From: UMGS755 sp045595795
GTDB taxonomy: Bacteria; Bacillota; Clostridia; UBA1381; UBA9506
Reading direction: 5' to 3'
Length of the DNA stretch: 42,453 bases
NCBI GenBank assembly: GCA_045595795.1
Contig: JAZOBC010000066.1
Location: 1 to 42,453 of the forward strand
The notes under the pieces were generated by a model, which searched no databases, had not been told where the DNA came from, and saw only the letters and a program-made list of their open reading frames with translations. Below, piece after piece: positions 15,861-24,953 of the stretch. The number at the start of each line of letters is the position of its first letter. The stretch's first letter is position 1. A program made the position numbers and the translations under genes.

Positions 15861-16127
15861 ATGTTATCAAAAGAGGTAGTTGTGCATAATCAAGTTGGCT
15901 TGCACGCAAGGCCTGCTACATTTTTTATACAGAAATCAAATGAATTCAAATCCGGCATCTGGGTGGAAAAGAATGATCGCCGTGTGAATGCCAAGAGCCT
16001 TTTGGGTGTTCTTTCTTTGGGTATCACCAAGGGAACGCATATTACCATCATTGCAGATGGCTCCGACGAGGTAGAGGCAGTTACGGCTTTGGCTCATCTG
16101 ATTGGCGGAACCATTGTTGAGGATTGA
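15861..16127 (+). CDS. ptsH: Phosphocarrier protein HPr
   Basis: 88-aa phosphocarrier of the PTS. VGLHARPAT places the active-site histidine exactly at H15, and NAKSLLGVLSLG places the regulatory serine at S46, the site used by HPr kinase in Gram-positive carbon catabolite control. H15 rules out Crh. No ptsI, hprK or EII gene is in the window. AAGGAG at 15847-15852 supports the ATG at 15861; the longer open frame from 15795 lacks support. A hairpin follows before uvrC. Confidence 0.95.
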   Translation: MLSKEVVVHNQVGLHARPATFFIQKSNEFKSGIWVEKNDRRVNAKSLLGVLSLGITKGTHITIIADGSDEVEAVTALAHLIGGTIVED

Positions 16128-16155
16128 TTTATTTTTACAAGAACGATATGTGACG

Positions 16156-16182
16156 AAAGGTGTGCTTTAGGGCGCACCTTTT
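16156..16182 (+). terminator. Weak terminator-like hairpin between ptsH and uvrC
   Basis: Nine to ten base pairs between 16156-16165 and 16172-16181 with one G-T pair and a six-base loop, followed by only a short T run. It may be partial termination or attenuation. Confidence 0.5.
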
Positions 16183-16202
16183 GTGGTATAGGAGGTGATG
16201 TT

Positions 16203-18056
16203 TTGGACCGTGAATCTTTGCTGAATTTGCCGGAAGAGCCGGGCGTTTATATTATGAAGGACCAGAAGGATACGGTCATTTATGTCGGCAAAGCAAAAAT
16301 TTTGAAAAATCGTTTGAAACAATATTTCACAGCTGTTGAAAACCATACGCCGAAAGTGAAGGCTATGGTTTCTAACATCCACTCCTTTGAATATATTATT
16401 ACAGACAGCGAAATAGAGGCTTTGATTTTAGAATGCAATCTGATTAAAAAATATAAGCCTTATTACAATATTCTGCTGAAGGATGATAAACACTATCCTT
16501 ATATCAAAATCACGCTGCGGGATGAGTATCCGCGCATTTTTCTCACGCGCAAAATGGAAAAGGACGGCAATAAATATTACGGACCTTATACAAGCAGCAG
16601 TGCGGTTCGAGAAGCGATTGACATGGTTTCTAAACTGTGTAAATTGCCGACCTGTAGCTTGAAAATGCCGAGGGATATGGGCAAAAAACGCGAGTGCCTG
16701 CATGCTCACATTGAACAATGCATTGCACCATGCAAGACTCCTGTTTCAAGGGAGGCGTATCGCCGACTGATTGCGCGCGCCTGTAGTTTTTTGGAAGGTG
16801 ACCATGATGAGATTCTTTCGCAACTGCAAACGGACATGGAAGCGGCATCTGCGGCACTTGAGTTTGAACGTGCTGCGCTCCTGCGTGATAAAATAAATGC
16901 GATTCGCAAAATCGAAGAACGGCAAAAAGTTATATCTGACAGGCAAGCCGATGAGGATATAGTCGGTTTTTACAGACAGGGAACCAAAACCTATGGTGAG
17001 GTGTTTTTCATTCGCCATGGCCGGTTGATTGGGCGCCACAGCACCGTTTTAGATAAAACCGGTGACACACCGGATGATGTACTCTGTAGTGAATTTCTGA
17101 AACAGTTTTATCTTGAAAACAGCGACATTCCCCGCAAGGTATACACTTGCTGGCGGGCAGAGGATGAGGAACTGATTGCAGACTGGCTCAGTCAAAAAGC
17201 AGGACGCAAAACAGAGCTCCGGTGCCCGGTTCGGGGTGAAAAGAAAAAACTGACAGAGATGGCGAGTAAAAATGCCCGACAGAATGCAGTGGATCATCTG
17301 CTGCGTGACAGCGGCAAAAACGTGCCGAAAAGTGTTTTGGAATTAAAAGAAAAGTTGGGGCTTGAAAAGCTTCCCAAACGTTTAGAAGCCTATGATATTT
17401 CCCACACCGCAGGGAGTGATGCCGTGGGAAGCATGATTGTTTTTTGTGATGGTAAGCCGGCACGGAGTCAATATCGTCGCTTTAAAATTGAGGCAGCCAA
17501 GGGTGGCGACGATTGCCAGAGTATGACTGAGGTTTTGTTTCGCCGTTTTCGTCATGCCAAGGAAGAGCAGGAGGCGCTGGATGCCGGAGAGAATATTCAG
17601 ACAAAGTTCCTGCCGCTTCCTGATATACTCTTGTTAGATGGTGGCAAAGGGCAGGTCAGCGCCATTTCAAGCCTTTTAGAGCTTTTAGACCTCTCCATTC
17701 CGCTATTTGGTATGGTAAAGGATGACCGCCACAGAACCAGAGGCCTTGTGACAGAATCAGGAGAAGAAATCAGCTTTTTAAAAACGTCGGAGAGCTTCCG
17801 TCTTCTATCAACTATGCAGGAAGAAGTTCATCGCTTTGGACTTGAGTATCACAAAAAGCTGCGTAAAAAACATGTGACAGGTTCTGTACTGGAGGAAATT
17901 GAGGGTGTGGGCAGTGAAACAAGAAAAAAACTGATTCGTCACTTTAAAACCGTGACTGCAGTTAAGGAGGCAAGCGTAGAAGAACTCTGTCGTGTTTCAG
18001 GATTGTCACGACAAACGGCGAAAAATATTTATAACTTTTTTCACAAAACATCTTGA
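16203..18056 (+). CDS. uvrC: Excinuclease ABC subunit C
   Basis: 617-aa nuclease of nucleotide excision repair that cuts on both sides of a UvrB-marked lesion. The GIY-YIG domain is at about 13-90 (GVYIMKD, VIYVGKAKILKNR). The UVR motif for UvrB contact is near 215-235 (ALEFERAALLRDKINAI). The RNase H-like domain has YDISHTAG and LLLDGGKGQ, and tandem HhH motifs close the protein. The start is TTG at 16203, seven bases after a perfect GGAGGTGAT Shine-Dalgarno; no suitable ATG exists. uvrA and uvrB are not in the window. Confidence 0.96.
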   Translation: MDRESLLNLPEEPGVYIMKDQKDTVIYVGKAKILKNRLKQYFTAVENHTPKVKAMVSNIHSFEYIITDSEIEALILECNLIKKYKPYYNILLKDDKHYPYIKITLRDEYPRIFLTRKMEKDGNKYYGPYTSSSAVREAIDMVSKLCKLPTCSLKMPRDMGKKRECLHAHIEQCIAPCKTPVSREAYRRLIARACSFLEGDHDEILSQLQTDMEAASAALEFERAALLRDKINAIRKIEERQKVISDRQADEDIVGFYRQGTKTYGEVFFIRHGRLIGRHSTVLDKTGDTPDDVLCSEFLKQFYLENSDIPRKVYTCWRAEDEELIADWLSQKAGRKTELRCPVRGEKKKLTEMASKNARQNAVDHLLRDSGKNVPKSVLELKEKLGLEKLPKRLEAYDISHTAGSDAVGSMIVFCDGKPARSQYRRFKIEAAKGGDDCQSMTEVLFRRFRHAKEEQEALDAGENIQTKFLPLPDILLLDGGKGQVSAISSLLELLDLSIPLFGMVKDDRHRTRGLVTESGEEISFLKTSESFRLLSTMQEEVHRFGLEYHKKLRKKHVTGSVLEEIEGVGSETRKKLIRHFKTVTAVKEASVEELCRVSGLSRQTAKNIYNFFHKTS

Positions 18057-18081
18057 ATTTTTAGCGAATTTATAATATACT
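18053..18081 (+). promoter_or_regulatory. Promoter of plsX overlapping the uvrC stop
   Basis: TTGAAT (18053-18058), 17-bp spacer, TATACT (18076-18081). The -35 box overlaps the uvrC TGA. No FapR-type operator palindrome is apparent. Confidence 0.6.
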
Positions 18082-18113
18082 TTTCGTATGTATATGATTG
18101 GAAGGTGTCTGTT

Positions 18114-19127
18114 TTGAGGATTGCTGTAGATGCTTTTGGCGGCGATAACGCACCGGAAGCGGTTGTAAAAGGTTGCGTTATGGCGGCGCAGCAAATATCG
18201 GATGAAATTATTTTAGTGGGTGATGAAGCGAAAATATCTGCACTTTTGGCGCAGGAAAATGTGCCGGAGGGAAAGATTACTGTTTGTCACGCTTCTGAAG
18301 TCATTGAAACAGGTGATTCTCCGGTAGAAGCCATTCGCAAAAAAAAGGATTCTTCCTTGGTAGTGGCATTGAACCTGGTGAAAAATAACGAGGCTGATGC
18401 GGTTGTTTCAGCCGGCAATACAGGTGCTTATCTTGCCGGTGCCTTTCGCTTTTTGGGCAGAATGAAGGGTATTAAGCGTCCTGCCTTAACAGCTGTGATG
18501 CCTACAACAGCAGCTCATAGCGTTATTTTGGATGTGGGTGCTAACGCTGATTGCCGTCCTGAGCATTTGGTACAGTTTGCTCACATGGGTACGATTTATG
18601 CAGAGCACGTGCTTGGCATTGAAAAACCTCGTGTGGCACTACTCAATATTGGTGCTGAGGAAGCTAAGGGTAATGCGCTGACCAAAGAAACGCATGGGCT
18701 TCTTAAAGAAGAACCTTTAAACTTCGTTGGAAACATTGAACCGCGTGATGTGCCTTTTGGCAAAGCTGACGTCATTGTTTGTGACGGTTTTTCCGGTAAT
18801 GTCGTGATTAAGCTGATTGAGGGAACTGTGTCGGCGTTGTTTTCTATGCTTAAAGGTGTATTTTATAAAAGTTTAAAGACAAAGCTTGCTGCAGCGGTGC
18901 TTAAGCCGGGGCTTAAAAATGTGAAAGCTACCATGGATTATTCTGAATATGGCGGCGTGCCCCTTTTAGGCATTGATGGCGTCGTGTTTAAAGCGCATGG
19001 CAGCTCCGATGCTGTGACGATTTGTAATGCTGTTCGTGCTGCAGGCGATTATGCTCGTGACGGCATTAACGATAAAATCAAAGCTGTGCTATCGACGCAG
19101 AATGCCTGTGAAGAGGAAGAAGCGTAA
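18114..19127 (+). CDS. plsX: Phosphate acyltransferase PlsX
   Basis: 337-aa soluble enzyme that makes acyl-phosphate from acyl-ACP for PlsY, the first step of phospholipid synthesis in Gram-positives. MRIAVDAFGGDNAPEAVVKG, SAGNTGAY, DVGANADCRPEHLVQFA and CDGFSGNVVIK are family motifs. The start is most likely TTG at 18114, eight bases after GGAAGG and giving the canonical N-terminus; GTG at 18105 would overlap the RBS. It lies with acpP, its substrate carrier, but without the fapR and fabD/fabG genes found nearby in Bacillus. Confidence 0.95.
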   Translation: MRIAVDAFGGDNAPEAVVKGCVMAAQQISDEIILVGDEAKISALLAQENVPEGKITVCHASEVIETGDSPVEAIRKKKDSSLVVALNLVKNNEADAVVSAGNTGAYLAGAFRFLGRMKGIKRPALTAVMPTTAAHSVILDVGANADCRPEHLVQFAHMGTIYAEHVLGIEKPRVALLNIGAEEAKGNALTKETHGLLKEEPLNFVGNIEPRDVPFGKADVIVCDGFSGNVVIKLIEGTVSALFSMLKGVFYKSLKTKLAAAVLKPGLKNVKATMDYSEYGGVPLLGIDGVVFKAHGSSDAVTICNAVRAAGDYARDGINDKIKAVLSTQNACEEEEA

Positions 19128-19135
19128 GACTTTCT

Positions 19136-19155
19136 CCCAAAGCCAGTGGCTTGGG
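19136..19155 (+). other. Hairpin between plsX and acpP
   Basis: CCCAA/TTGGG and GCC/GGC stems with one bulged A and a three-base loop. No T run follows, so it is not a standard terminator. It may protect or process the acpP mRNA. Confidence 0.4.
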
Positions 19156-19213
19156 GTGGGTATATAGAAGGTTCTGAGTGCATCAGACCGATATTCATAT
19201 GGAGGTAAAATGT

Positions 19214-19441
19214 ATGGAATTTGAAAAGGTAAAAAAAATCATTGTGGAACAAATGGGCGTAGACGAAGCTTCAATTTCTAAGGACACATCCTTCGTTGAC
19301 GATCTGGGTGCAGACTCGTTAGATGTTGTAGAATTGGTCATGGCTTTGGAAGAGGAATTTGATATGGAGTTCTCTGACGGTGATGCCGAAAACGTTAAAA
19401 CCGTAGGGGATCTTGTTGAGTACATTAAAGCAAACTTATAA
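19214..19441 (+). CDS. acpP: Acyl carrier protein
   Basis: 75-aa acidic four-helix carrier. DDLGADSLDVVELVM contains the phosphopantetheine attachment serine at S35. Length and the C-terminal TVGDLVEYIKANL are standard. GGAGG lies eight bases before the ATG at 19214. It is placed 86 nt after plsX and followed by a strong terminator, so plsX-acpP forms a unit and rnc starts afresh. Confidence 0.96.
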   Translation: MEFEKVKKIIVEQMGVDEASISKDTSFVDDLGADSLDVVELVMALEEEFDMEFSDGDAENVKTVGDLVEYIKANL

Positions 19442-19446
19442 GGAAA

Positions 19447-19488
19447 TGAAAAAAGGAGCTGTAAAATTCTTTTTACAGCCCTTTTTTA
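19447..19488 (+). terminator. Rho-independent terminator after acpP
   Basis: GCTGTAAAA at 19458-19466 pairs with TTTTACAGC at 19471-19479, extended by flanking A/T pairs across one mismatch, and is followed by CTTTTTT. Confidence 0.85.
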
Positions 19489-19567
19489 CATGAATAAAAA
19501 ATCAATTCACCATGAAAATTCGAAAAGTTTTCGGGTTTTCATGATGGATTGCCGAAAGAGGAAGAAC

Positions 19568-20269
19568 ATGAATCAGTTAAAGGAATTTGAGGAGATTATC
19601 GGCTATCGGTTTACAAATCAGGAACTTTTAAAGACAGCATTGACGCATAGCTCCTATGCAAATGAGAATCGTAGCAGAAACATTCTGTTTAATGAACGCC
19701 TTGAGTTTTTAGGCGATTCGGTGCTGAGCCTGATTGTCAGTAACTATTTGTTTGAAAATTATCAAAAACTGCCGGAGGGTGATTTGACCAAAACACGTGC
19801 GACCATTGTGTGTGAGCGTTCCTTGTGGGCATGTGCGACCAATATTGAAATGGGTAAGTTTTTAATTTTAGGAAAAGGCGAAGAAATGACCGGTGGTAGA
19901 ACCAGAGTCTCTATTTTAGCAGATGCCTACGAAGCCTTGATTGCAGCGATTTATTTAGACGGTGGTTTTGCCGTTGTACGGGAGTGGTTGTTAGGTCAGC
20001 TCTATGACACCATTTTGTCAGCTGTGAAAGGCAAGGTGGTGACAGACTATAAAACCGCACTGCAGGAGCGTGCACAGAAAAACGGCAGTGCAGAGATTTT
20101 ATATCAGGTTGTGGACGAGATGGGGCCTGACCATAACAAAACCTTTGTGGTTCATGTATCGGTTGATGGTGAGGTTTTAGGCATGGGCGAGGGAAAAAGC
20201 AAAAAGAATGCCGAGCAAATGGCGGCACAAAATGCATATGTTAAATTAGGTGAATCCCATGGCAGGTAG
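19568..20269 (+). CDS. rnc: Ribonuclease III
   Basis: 233-aa double-stranded-RNA endonuclease for rRNA and mRNA processing. The nuclease signature NERLEFLGDSVLSL is near residues 42-55, followed by the second acidic site in ADAYEALIAAIYLDGG. A C-terminal dsRNA-binding domain (about 158-228) has TALQERAQK and GKSKKNAEQMAAQNA. GAGG at 19558-19561 picks the ATG at 19568 over the longer open frame from 19490, which would start in the terminator. It begins the rnc-radical SAM-smc cluster and overlaps the next gene by 11 nt. Confidence 0.95.
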   Translation: MNQLKEFEEIIGYRFTNQELLKTALTHSSYANENRSRNILFNERLEFLGDSVLSLIVSNYLFENYQKLPEGDLTKTRATIVCERSLWACATNIEMGKFLILGKGEEMTGGRTRVSILADAYEALIAAIYLDGGFAVVREWLLGQLYDTILSAVKGKVVTDYKTALQERAQKNGSAEILYQVVDEMGPDHNKTFVVHVSVDGEVLGMGEGKSKKNAEQMAAQNAYVKLGESHGR

Positions 20270-21263
20270 GCAGAAGACAATTCCCATTTTTGTACCTCAT
20301 TGGGGATGCCCCTGTGCTTGTGTGTTTTGTGACCAGAAGCAGATTACCGGTCAAAAAGAGGAAATGACGGCTGAAAAAGCCGCTGCTATCATTCATTCTG
20401 CTACAAAAGAGCGCAAGGCAGAGGATTACATAGAGGTCGGATTTTTTGGCGGCAGCTTCACTGGCATTCCTGCATTTCAACAGGAGGCACTTTTGGGTGT
20501 GGCACATGAGGCGCTTTTATCCGGCAAAATAGACAGCATACGTCTTTCAACCAGGCCGGACTATATTGATGAGGCAGTTCTTGCGCGCCTGCAACGATTT
20601 GGTGTGTCAACGGTGGAATTGGGTGCGCAGTCGATGGACGATGCTGTTTTAACGGCCTGTCATCGCGGTCATACTGCTAATCAAACGAAAGAGGCAGCGG
20701 CGCAAATTCGTGATGCAGGACTGAAACTTGGTCTGCAGATGATGCTTGGTTTGCCACAGGACACCAAAGAATTAACGCAAAAAACCGTGGATGAATTTAT
20801 TGCCATGAAGCCAGTGTGTGTACGAATTTATCCCACCTTGGTTCTTCGTGGAACAGCGCTTTGCAGGATGTTTGAGGCAGGAGCCTATGAACCTCTCTCA
20901 CTTGATGAGGCAGTAGAGCGCTGTGCTTTGGCATATCGCTGTTTTACAGATAGCGGCATTGATGTGATTCGTATGGGGCTGCTTGAGCCGGAGCAGGATA
21001 GTGTTTGTGCCGGACCTTGGCATCCTGCATTTGGAGAATTGGTTTTAAGTAAGGATTGCTTCTTCAGGCTATCTGCTTTAGCTAAGCCCTTTGCAGGCAC
21101 AGAAATTATTATCCAGTGCCATCCGCGGTATGTGTCGATTGCAGTTGGTCAGGAAAGAAGCAATATTCATGCGCTATATAAAGTGTTTTCTTTTAAAAAG
21201 ATTTTGATTGAGCAAAACCCCATGTTAGAGTGGGGTGAGCTTGTTGTTTTACAGAAACCGTAA
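20259..21263 (+). CDS. Elp3/MiaB/NifB-like radical SAM protein
   Basis: 334-aa radical SAM protein. The cluster motif CX3CX2C is formed by C17, C21 and C24 in HWGCPCACVFCDQKQI; an additional cysteine (C19) sits inside the motif, where relatives commonly have a non-cysteine residue. EVGFFGGSFTGIP and VELGAQSMDD are typical of Elp3-like enzymes, but no acetyltransferase domain is present. The gene lies between rnc and smc, a conserved place for this uncharacterised Clostridia protein; a tRNA-related role is plausible by family only. ATG at 20259 follows TTAGG; a GTG at 20250 is an alternative. Confidence 0.8.
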   Translation: MAGRQKTIPIFVPHWGCPCACVFCDQKQITGQKEEMTAEKAAAIIHSATKERKAEDYIEVGFFGGSFTGIPAFQQEALLGVAHEALLSGKIDSIRLSTRPDYIDEAVLARLQRFGVSTVELGAQSMDDAVLTACHRGHTANQTKEAAAQIRDAGLKLGLQMMLGLPQDTKELTQKTVDEFIAMKPVCVRIYPTLVLRGTALCRMFEAGAYEPLSLDEAVERCALAYRCFTDSGIDVIRMGLLEPEQDSVCAGPWHPAFGELVLSKDCFFRLSALAKPFAGTEIIIQCHPRYVSIAVGQERSNIHALYKVFSFKKILIEQNPMLEWGELVVLQKP

Positions 21264-21269
21264 AAATAA

Positions 21270-21288
21270 GGCGCTATAAAGCAGCGCC
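21270..21288 (+). other. Short hairpin in the smc leader
   Basis: GGCGCT (21270-21275) pairs with AGCGCC (21283-21288) around a seven-base loop, just before the GGAAAGG that may serve as the smc RBS. No T run. A translational effect is possible but unproven. Confidence 0.3.
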
Positions 21289-21308
21289 GGAAAGGTATTG
21301 GTAGCAGC

Positions 21309-24300
21309 ATGCATTTGAAAGGTCTGAAAATGCAGGGTTTTAAGTCCTTTGCCGACACCATTGAGCTGAACTTCAGTGAGGGTATTACGGCAATTGTGGG
21401 ACCGAACGGCAGCGGAAAAAGTAATATTTCCGATGCGGTTCGTTGGGTTTTGGGTGAGCAAAGCGCCAAAACTCTGCGTGGCAGCAAAATGGAAGATGTT
21501 ATTTTTAACGGAACCCAAACCAGAAAACGGCTTGGGTTTGCTGAAGTGACCCTGAAATTAGATAACCATGATAAGCATTTCAATGTAGAATTTGAGGATA
21601 TTGCCATCACACGGAAGGTGTTTGCATCAGGGGAAAGTCAATACCTGATTAACGATACGCCTTGCCGCCTGAAGGATATTCATGAAATCTTTATGGATAC
21701 GGGTTTGGGTCGTGATGGCTATTCTATGGTGGGGCAAGGTAAAATTGATGAGATTTTGTCCTCTAAATCAGAAGATAGACGACAGATTTTTGAAGAAGCT
21801 GCCGGTATTTCCAAATATCGTTATCGCAAAGAAGAAGCTGAACGAAAACTGAGGCATACGGACGAAAATTTAGACCGCGTGGCAGATATTATCGGTGAAT
21901 TAGAGGTACAAATTGGTCCTTTGACCCAGCAGGCAGAAAAGGCTAAAAAATATTTAAATCTGCGCGACTCTTTAAAAACCTATGATGTCAATGCGGCTCT
22001 GAGGGTCGTGGAACGTAGCCGCACGCAGTCTGTGGTGCTGGATGAAAAGTTGCAGGTTGCCGGAGAGCATCTTGCAAAGGTTGAGGCAGAATTGTCTGCG
22101 GCTGAAGGCGCACAGGAAAAATGCTATCAGCGTTTTGAAGAACTTGCGGCAGCGATGGCAGAGCAGGAAGCAGCCTTAAAAATAGCAGAAGATGGCGTTG
22201 TGATTAACGAACGCGAGGTAGAGGTTTTAAAAAGCACCATTGAGGGTAACTTGCGTCTGACTGAGCGTATTGAGAAAGAAACGGCTGAGCTCATAGCAGG
22301 AAAAATGTCGCTTGAGGAGAATTTACGTGCCGAGCAGCAAAAACAACAGGAAATTCAAGAACTGATGGAAAAACTTTGCCAAGACAAAGAGGTATTGATG
22401 GCAAAACTTTCAGACTTTGATAAAGATGTCGGAGATCAGAATGAGCAAATTGAAGCTCTGAAGCAAGAAATTTCGGGAGCATTTGATCGTGTGTCCGAGA
22501 GCAAAATTAAACTTTCAAATTTGACCTTGTTAGAACAGAATTTAAAAGAAAGACGCTATGAACTGACGAAGACGCTCTCAGAACGTAAAAAAGAACTTGA
22601 AGATCAGGAGGCCAAGGGCGGTAGCTTAGTATCAGAGCACGAGCGAAAGTCTGAATTTATTCAAAGTTTAGAGTTGCAGCTTGCTGAACTGCAAAAAAAG
22701 GAAGACCTCTTAAACAGTCAGTTGCGTGAAAAATCAGAGCGTGTTCAAGTCTTGCAGCAGTCTGTGAATCAGAAAAAAACGCGATTGCATCTGCTTTCTG
22801 AAATGGAGCAAAATTTTGAAGGATATTATAAAAGTGTTAAGGAAATTATGAAGCAGCATGAAAACGGCATGCTGACCCGTGTGGGCATCCATGGCCCCGT
22901 TTCAAAACTAATTTCTGTGGACAAGCCTTATGCCGATGCAATTGGTGTTGCCATTGGCGGTGCACTTCAAAACATTGTCGTGGACACGGAAGAAGATGCC
23001 AAGGAAGCAATTTCCTGCCTGAAAAAGCTTGGTGCAGGACGTGCGACTTTTATGCCGCTTTCTGCAGTGACCGGTTCTTTAATGGATATCAGCAAACTAA
23101 AGAACGAACCCGGCTTTGTGGGAATTGCCGCGCAACTGACGTCGTATGACAGTTGCTATGAGGGTGTTGTGCAGAATTTGCTTGGTAAAACGCTGGTGGT
23201 TGATAACGTAGACCATGCGATTTCTATTTCAAGAAAATATAAACAGTCCTTGCGTATTGTTACGCTGGAGGGCGAAATTTTCTATCCAGGTGGCTCTATG
23301 GCTGGTGGTTCACAGCAAAAGGGCAACCAACTCCTAAGTCGTGAACAGGAAATAAAGGAATTGGAAACAGAGTTAACGGCACTTGAAAAACAGTCTGCCG
23401 TACTTGTTAAAGAGCAAAACGGGATTGAATCTCAAATTCTTGATTTGGCACAGGAGCAGGAAAAAATCAATGAAGTCTATCGCGAAAATAAAGAGGTTTT
23501 ATTGCTTTTGGTTCGCGACAGAGAACACCAAAATGTGTTGCTTGCATCTTTGCGCGGGGCTATTTCTGATGTGGAAAAGGAAATTGAAGCAACAGAGGAG
23601 GAGGCCTTGGGACTCGACTCTAAGCGTCAGTTGGCTGCACAAGAATTAGAAGATGCTGAGGCTGAAATTCAGAATAAACGTGCGGAAGTCAATGCTTTAG
23701 AAGAAAGCTTTGAGTTATTTATTAACCGCAAACAAAAAGTGAACGATGGCATTATGGAAATCAATTTCCAAGAGACAGCCAAGAAACAGGAACTGGAGCA
23801 GAGCCATCAGCGTGCGGCAGAACTCATTCAGGAAATCAGTCAGGCGGAAACGCATATTACGCTGCGTGGCACAGAAAAGCAGGAAATTTTAACGGCGAAT
23901 GATGCACACAGCCAAGATATTGCAGAAAAAGAACAAAAACGGAGCGAATCAGCTCAAATGATTGTGACAGTCAAAGAAAAGATTGCCAATATCATGCGTC
24001 AGCGCCAAGAAAGCGAACAGAAACTAAAGAATCTGCAGGGTGATGCGAAATCCACCCGTGAAACGGTGTATGACCTGAAGACGGAATATAACCGTCTTGA
24101 GGGACAACGCGAAAAACTGGAAACAGAGTCAGAGACGGCGATTTCTAAGCTTTGGGATGAGTATGAAATGACATATTCCGAGGCTGAAATCCTTAAGAAT
24201 GATGAATTGGGAACCGATAGTGAAATTTCCCGTCAAATCACTTCTTTGCGTAGCCGCATCAGGGAACTGGGCAACGTCAATATCGATGCAATTGAAGAAC

Positions 24301-24875
24301 TGCAGTCTGTCAGCGAACGATACACGTTTTTAACCAATCAGAGAGATGACTTGCATAAGGCGAAAAATGATTTGCTTCGCATCATTGATGAGATGCAGTC
24401 TATTATGAAGCGACAGTTTAAAGAACAGTTCGAAAAAATTAATCAGCATTTTAAAACCACCTTTTCTGAGCTCTTTGGCGGCGGTCGGGCAGACCTCGTG
24501 CTGGAGGACGAAACAAATGTGCTCGATTGCGGGATTGCCATCAATGTGCAACCGCCGGGCAAAAAACTCCAAAGTTTATCGTTGCTCTCAGGTGGCGAAC
24601 GTGCACTATCTGCTATTGCTCTTTTATTTGCTATTTTGCGAATTAAACCCACACCGTTCTGCTTCTTAGACGAAATCGAGGCGGCATTGGATGAAAACAA
24701 TGTTTACCGCTATGCAGATTTCATTAAAAGATTCAGTCGCAAAACACAGTTTATTTTGGTAACACACCGTCGCGGTACCATGGAATGTGCCGACGTGATT
24801 TATGGTGTTACCATGCAGGAAAAGGGTGTTTCAAAGCTCTTGCAGCTCAATTTGGATGAAATTGAAGCAAAATAG
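21309..24875 (+). CDS. smc: Chromosome segregation protein SMC
   Basis: 1188-aa condensin ATPase that organises and separates the chromosome. The N-terminal head has Walker A GPNGSGKS at 31-38. Long coiled coils (about 165-500 and 680-1000) flank the hinge (about 520-670, with GPVSKLISVDKPYADAIGVA). The C-terminal head has the LSGGERALSAIALL signature near 1090 and Walker B FCFLDEIEAALDE. Length is normal. MHLKGLKMQGFKSFAD is the canonical N-terminus and fixes the ATG at 21309 despite a distant RBS. ftsY, often next to smc, is absent; the gene run ends here. Confidence 0.97.
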   Translation: MHLKGLKMQGFKSFADTIELNFSEGITAIVGPNGSGKSNISDAVRWVLGEQSAKTLRGSKMEDVIFNGTQTRKRLGFAEVTLKLDNHDKHFNVEFEDIAITRKVFASGESQYLINDTPCRLKDIHEIFMDTGLGRDGYSMVGQGKIDEILSSKSEDRRQIFEEAAGISKYRYRKEEAERKLRHTDENLDRVADIIGELEVQIGPLTQQAEKAKKYLNLRDSLKTYDVNAALRVVERSRTQSVVLDEKLQVAGEHLAKVEAELSAAEGAQEKCYQRFEELAAAMAEQEAALKIAEDGVVINEREVEVLKSTIEGNLRLTERIEKETAELIAGKMSLEENLRAEQQKQQEIQELMEKLCQDKEVLMAKLSDFDKDVGDQNEQIEALKQEISGAFDRVSESKIKLSNLTLLEQNLKERRYELTKTLSERKKELEDQEAKGGSLVSEHERKSEFIQSLELQLAELQKKEDLLNSQLREKSERVQVLQQSVNQKKTRLHLLSEMEQNFEGYYKSVKEIMKQHENGMLTRVGIHGPVSKLISVDKPYADAIGVAIGGALQNIVVDTEEDAKEAISCLKKLGAGRATFMPLSAVTGSLMDISKLKNEPGFVGIAAQLTSYDSCYEGVVQNLLGKTLVVDNVDHAISISRKYKQSLRIVTLEGEIFYPGGSMAGGSQQKGNQLLSREQEIKELETELTALEKQSAVLVKEQNGIESQILDLAQEQEKINEVYRENKEVLLLLVRDREHQNVLLASLRGAISDVEKEIEATEEEALGLDSKRQLAAQELEDAEAEIQNKRAEVNALEESFELFINRKQKVNDGIMEINFQETAKKQELEQSHQRAAELIQEISQAETHITLRGTEKQEILTANDAHSQDIAEKEQKRSESAQMIVTVKEKIANIMRQRQESEQKLKNLQGDAKSTRETVYDLKTEYNRLEGQREKLETESETAISKLWDEYEMTYSEAEILKNDELGTDSEISRQITSLRSRIRELGNVNIDAIEELQSVSERYTFLTNQRDDLHKAKNDLLRIIDEMQSIMKRQFKEQFEKINQHFKTTFSELFGGGRADLVLEDETNVLDCGIAINVQPPGKKLQSLSLLSGGERALSAIALLFAILRIKPTPFCFLDEIEAALDENNVYRYADFIKRFSRKTQFILVTHRRGTMECADVIYGVTMQEKGVSKLLQLNLDEIEAK

Positions 24876-24953
24876 GTTTTTGTTTAAAGTTTCCTTAGAC
24901 TGTACATACTAACCTTATAGAAACAGGTGCTAAAGGCACAGAACGGAGTTAGT

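Noticed and set aside
18057..18113. FapR operator before plsX
   Set aside because: No matching palindrome; only a sigma-A-like promoter is visible.
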